NCBI GenBank assembly: GCA_947385955.1 | Contig: CANDNA010000012.1 | Coordinates: forward strand, 19,851 to 83,850 | Source of the DNA: an uncultured Clostridia bacterium | GTDB taxonomy: Bacteria; Bacillota; Clostridia; Lachnospirales; Lachnospiraceae | Direction: 5' to 3' | Length of the DNA stretch: 64,000 nt | In this document: positions 63,696 through 64,000 of the stretch, in pieces | Layout of the letters: each line of letters begins with the position of its first letter | Position numbering within the stretch: the first letter of the stretch is position 1 | Made by a program: the position numbers and the translations under genes | Notes under the pieces: generated by a model | Databases searched by the model: none | Told to the model about the DNA's origin: nothing | What the model saw: the letters and a program-made list of their open reading frames with translations, nothing else

Positions 63696-63702
63696 AGAGA
63701 CA

Positions 63703-63975
63703 ATTTGATAGACAAAGGCTTAGATGGTGTCAGTAGAGGTGCATTTCCCTTCAGAGAGAGGAGGTCGGCGGCTGTGAGCTTCCTCAGGTTCGGATGCAGT
63801 TTGAATTTCCCACCGGAGCCGCCCGACAGAACGGCAGTGCAGGACTGCCTGGTAGGCCGGGACGTGGGAGCACGTTACGCCGATGGAGAGTCTGTCCCAT
63901 ACAGGACAGGAATTTGGGTGGTACCGCGGAACGATCCGTCCCTTGCATAGCAATGTGCAGGGGATTTTTTTGTGA
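63703..63975 (+). promoter_or_regulatory. T-box riboswitch, probably phenylalanine-specific
   Basis: A tRNA-sensing leader. Stem I is paired at its base by GGCTT/GGAGCC and GGTG/CACC, with AGTAGAGG on the 5' side and TGCAT/ATGCA above. The specifier loop 3' side reads GTTTGAATTTCC: after GAA comes UUU or UUC, both phenylalanine. The AGAGAG motif and distal loops are present upstream. The T-box consensus GGGTGGTACCGCG is at 63916-63928. The gene it controls lies beyond the window; a phenylalanyl-tRNA synthetase or a phenylalanine gene is expected. Confidence 0.9.
63936..63971 (+). terminator. T-box terminator
   Basis: CCCTTGCA (63950-63957 region) pairs with TGCAGGGG (63955-63963 region), followed by ATTTTTTTG. 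Uncharged tRNA would favour the competing antiterminator containing the T-box sequence. Confidence 0.85.
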
Positions 63976-64000
63976 TACAGGAAATTCCTCCGGATTTCCT

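Noticed and set aside
63781..63850. Reading the T-box specifier as ACC (threonine) in CCCACCGG
   Set aside because: CACC pairs with GGTG at the base of stem I, so it is not in the loop; the GAA-adjacent triplets are UUU or UUC.
1..64000. CRISPR arrays, rRNA and tRNA genes, full insertion sequences
   Set aside because: I looked for regular repeats with spacers, cloverleaf patterns and transposase motifs and saw none; a covariance or transposase search could still reveal a missed one.

Overview
The window is a low-to-medium GC chromosomal segment from a spore-forming Firmicute. It most resembles the gut Lachnospiraceae (Clostridium cluster XIVa). The reasons are spore genes (a SpoVAF-type GerA protein, an SleB-like cell wall hydrolase, a SpoIID-domain protein), a T-box leader, a BglG-type antiterminator with its RNA target, strong TTGACA-N17-TATAAT promoters, and the operon order DUF177-rpmF-plsX-acpP-rnc-smc-ftsY. 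I cannot name a genus from sequence alone. I saw no tRNA, rRNA, CRISPR array or complete insertion sequence.

Layout. 1-1408: 5' part of a spore-membrane gene on the minus strand, running off the left edge. 1586-6702: a PTS operon with a promoter, an RNA antiterminator/terminator switch, the antiterminator gene, then IIA, enzyme I, HPr and a IICB transporter, closed by a terminator. 6861-15061: an anti-sigma-like membrane protein, polA, coaE, an FtsA-like ATPase, a WalJ-type hydrolase, and an ACT/UPF0210 pair. 15182-18908: an OPT peptide transporter, a PqqD-like protein and PepD. 18944-22744: tmcAL, then pta-ackA divergently. 22851-23363: a small secreted protein made of two near-identical halves. 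23566-32232: the DUF177-rpmF-plsX-acpP-rnc-smc-ftsY-ilvA block. 32253-38965: mixed small units (YitT, AraC regulator, ApbE, GH25, hisB, an AP2-domain protein, an SleB-like hydrolase). 38979-39215: a 237-bp giant hairpin element. 39332-47926: thrC, two unknown genes, citrate synthase, deoC, a proline peptidase and PEP carboxykinase. 48048-52978: a hybrid histidine kinase, a two-receiver response regulator, an Imm51 immunity protein and a frameshifted unknown gene. About 53083-53383: a small structured RNA with its own promoter and terminator (6S RNA candidate), followed by another hairpin. 53448-57917: a SpoIID-domain protein, a YihY protein and a secreted unknown. 58103-63644: a type III restriction-modification locus with an unknown gene directly upstream. 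63667-64000: a T-box leader with a phenylalanine specifier whose target gene lies past the right edge.

How the genes work together. The PTS block imports and phosphorylates a sugar, probably glucose or N-acetylglucosamine. Pta, AckA, PEP carboxykinase and citrate synthase handle the resulting carbon and acetate flux. OPT and PepD form a peptide-use pair. The plsX/acpP and smc/ftsY block is ordinary housekeeping.

The most unusual observations are: the 237-bp hairpin element between the SleB-like gene and thrC; the duplicated secreted cysteine protein; an AP2/HNH-derived protein that has lost its nuclease histidines; PTS control proteins lacking standard regulatory phosphosites (PRD2 histidines replaced by Asp and Ser, HPr Ser46 replaced by Arg); a gene interrupted at a CCC-TGA site behind Imm51; and an uncharacterised gene that looks like part of the type III restriction system.
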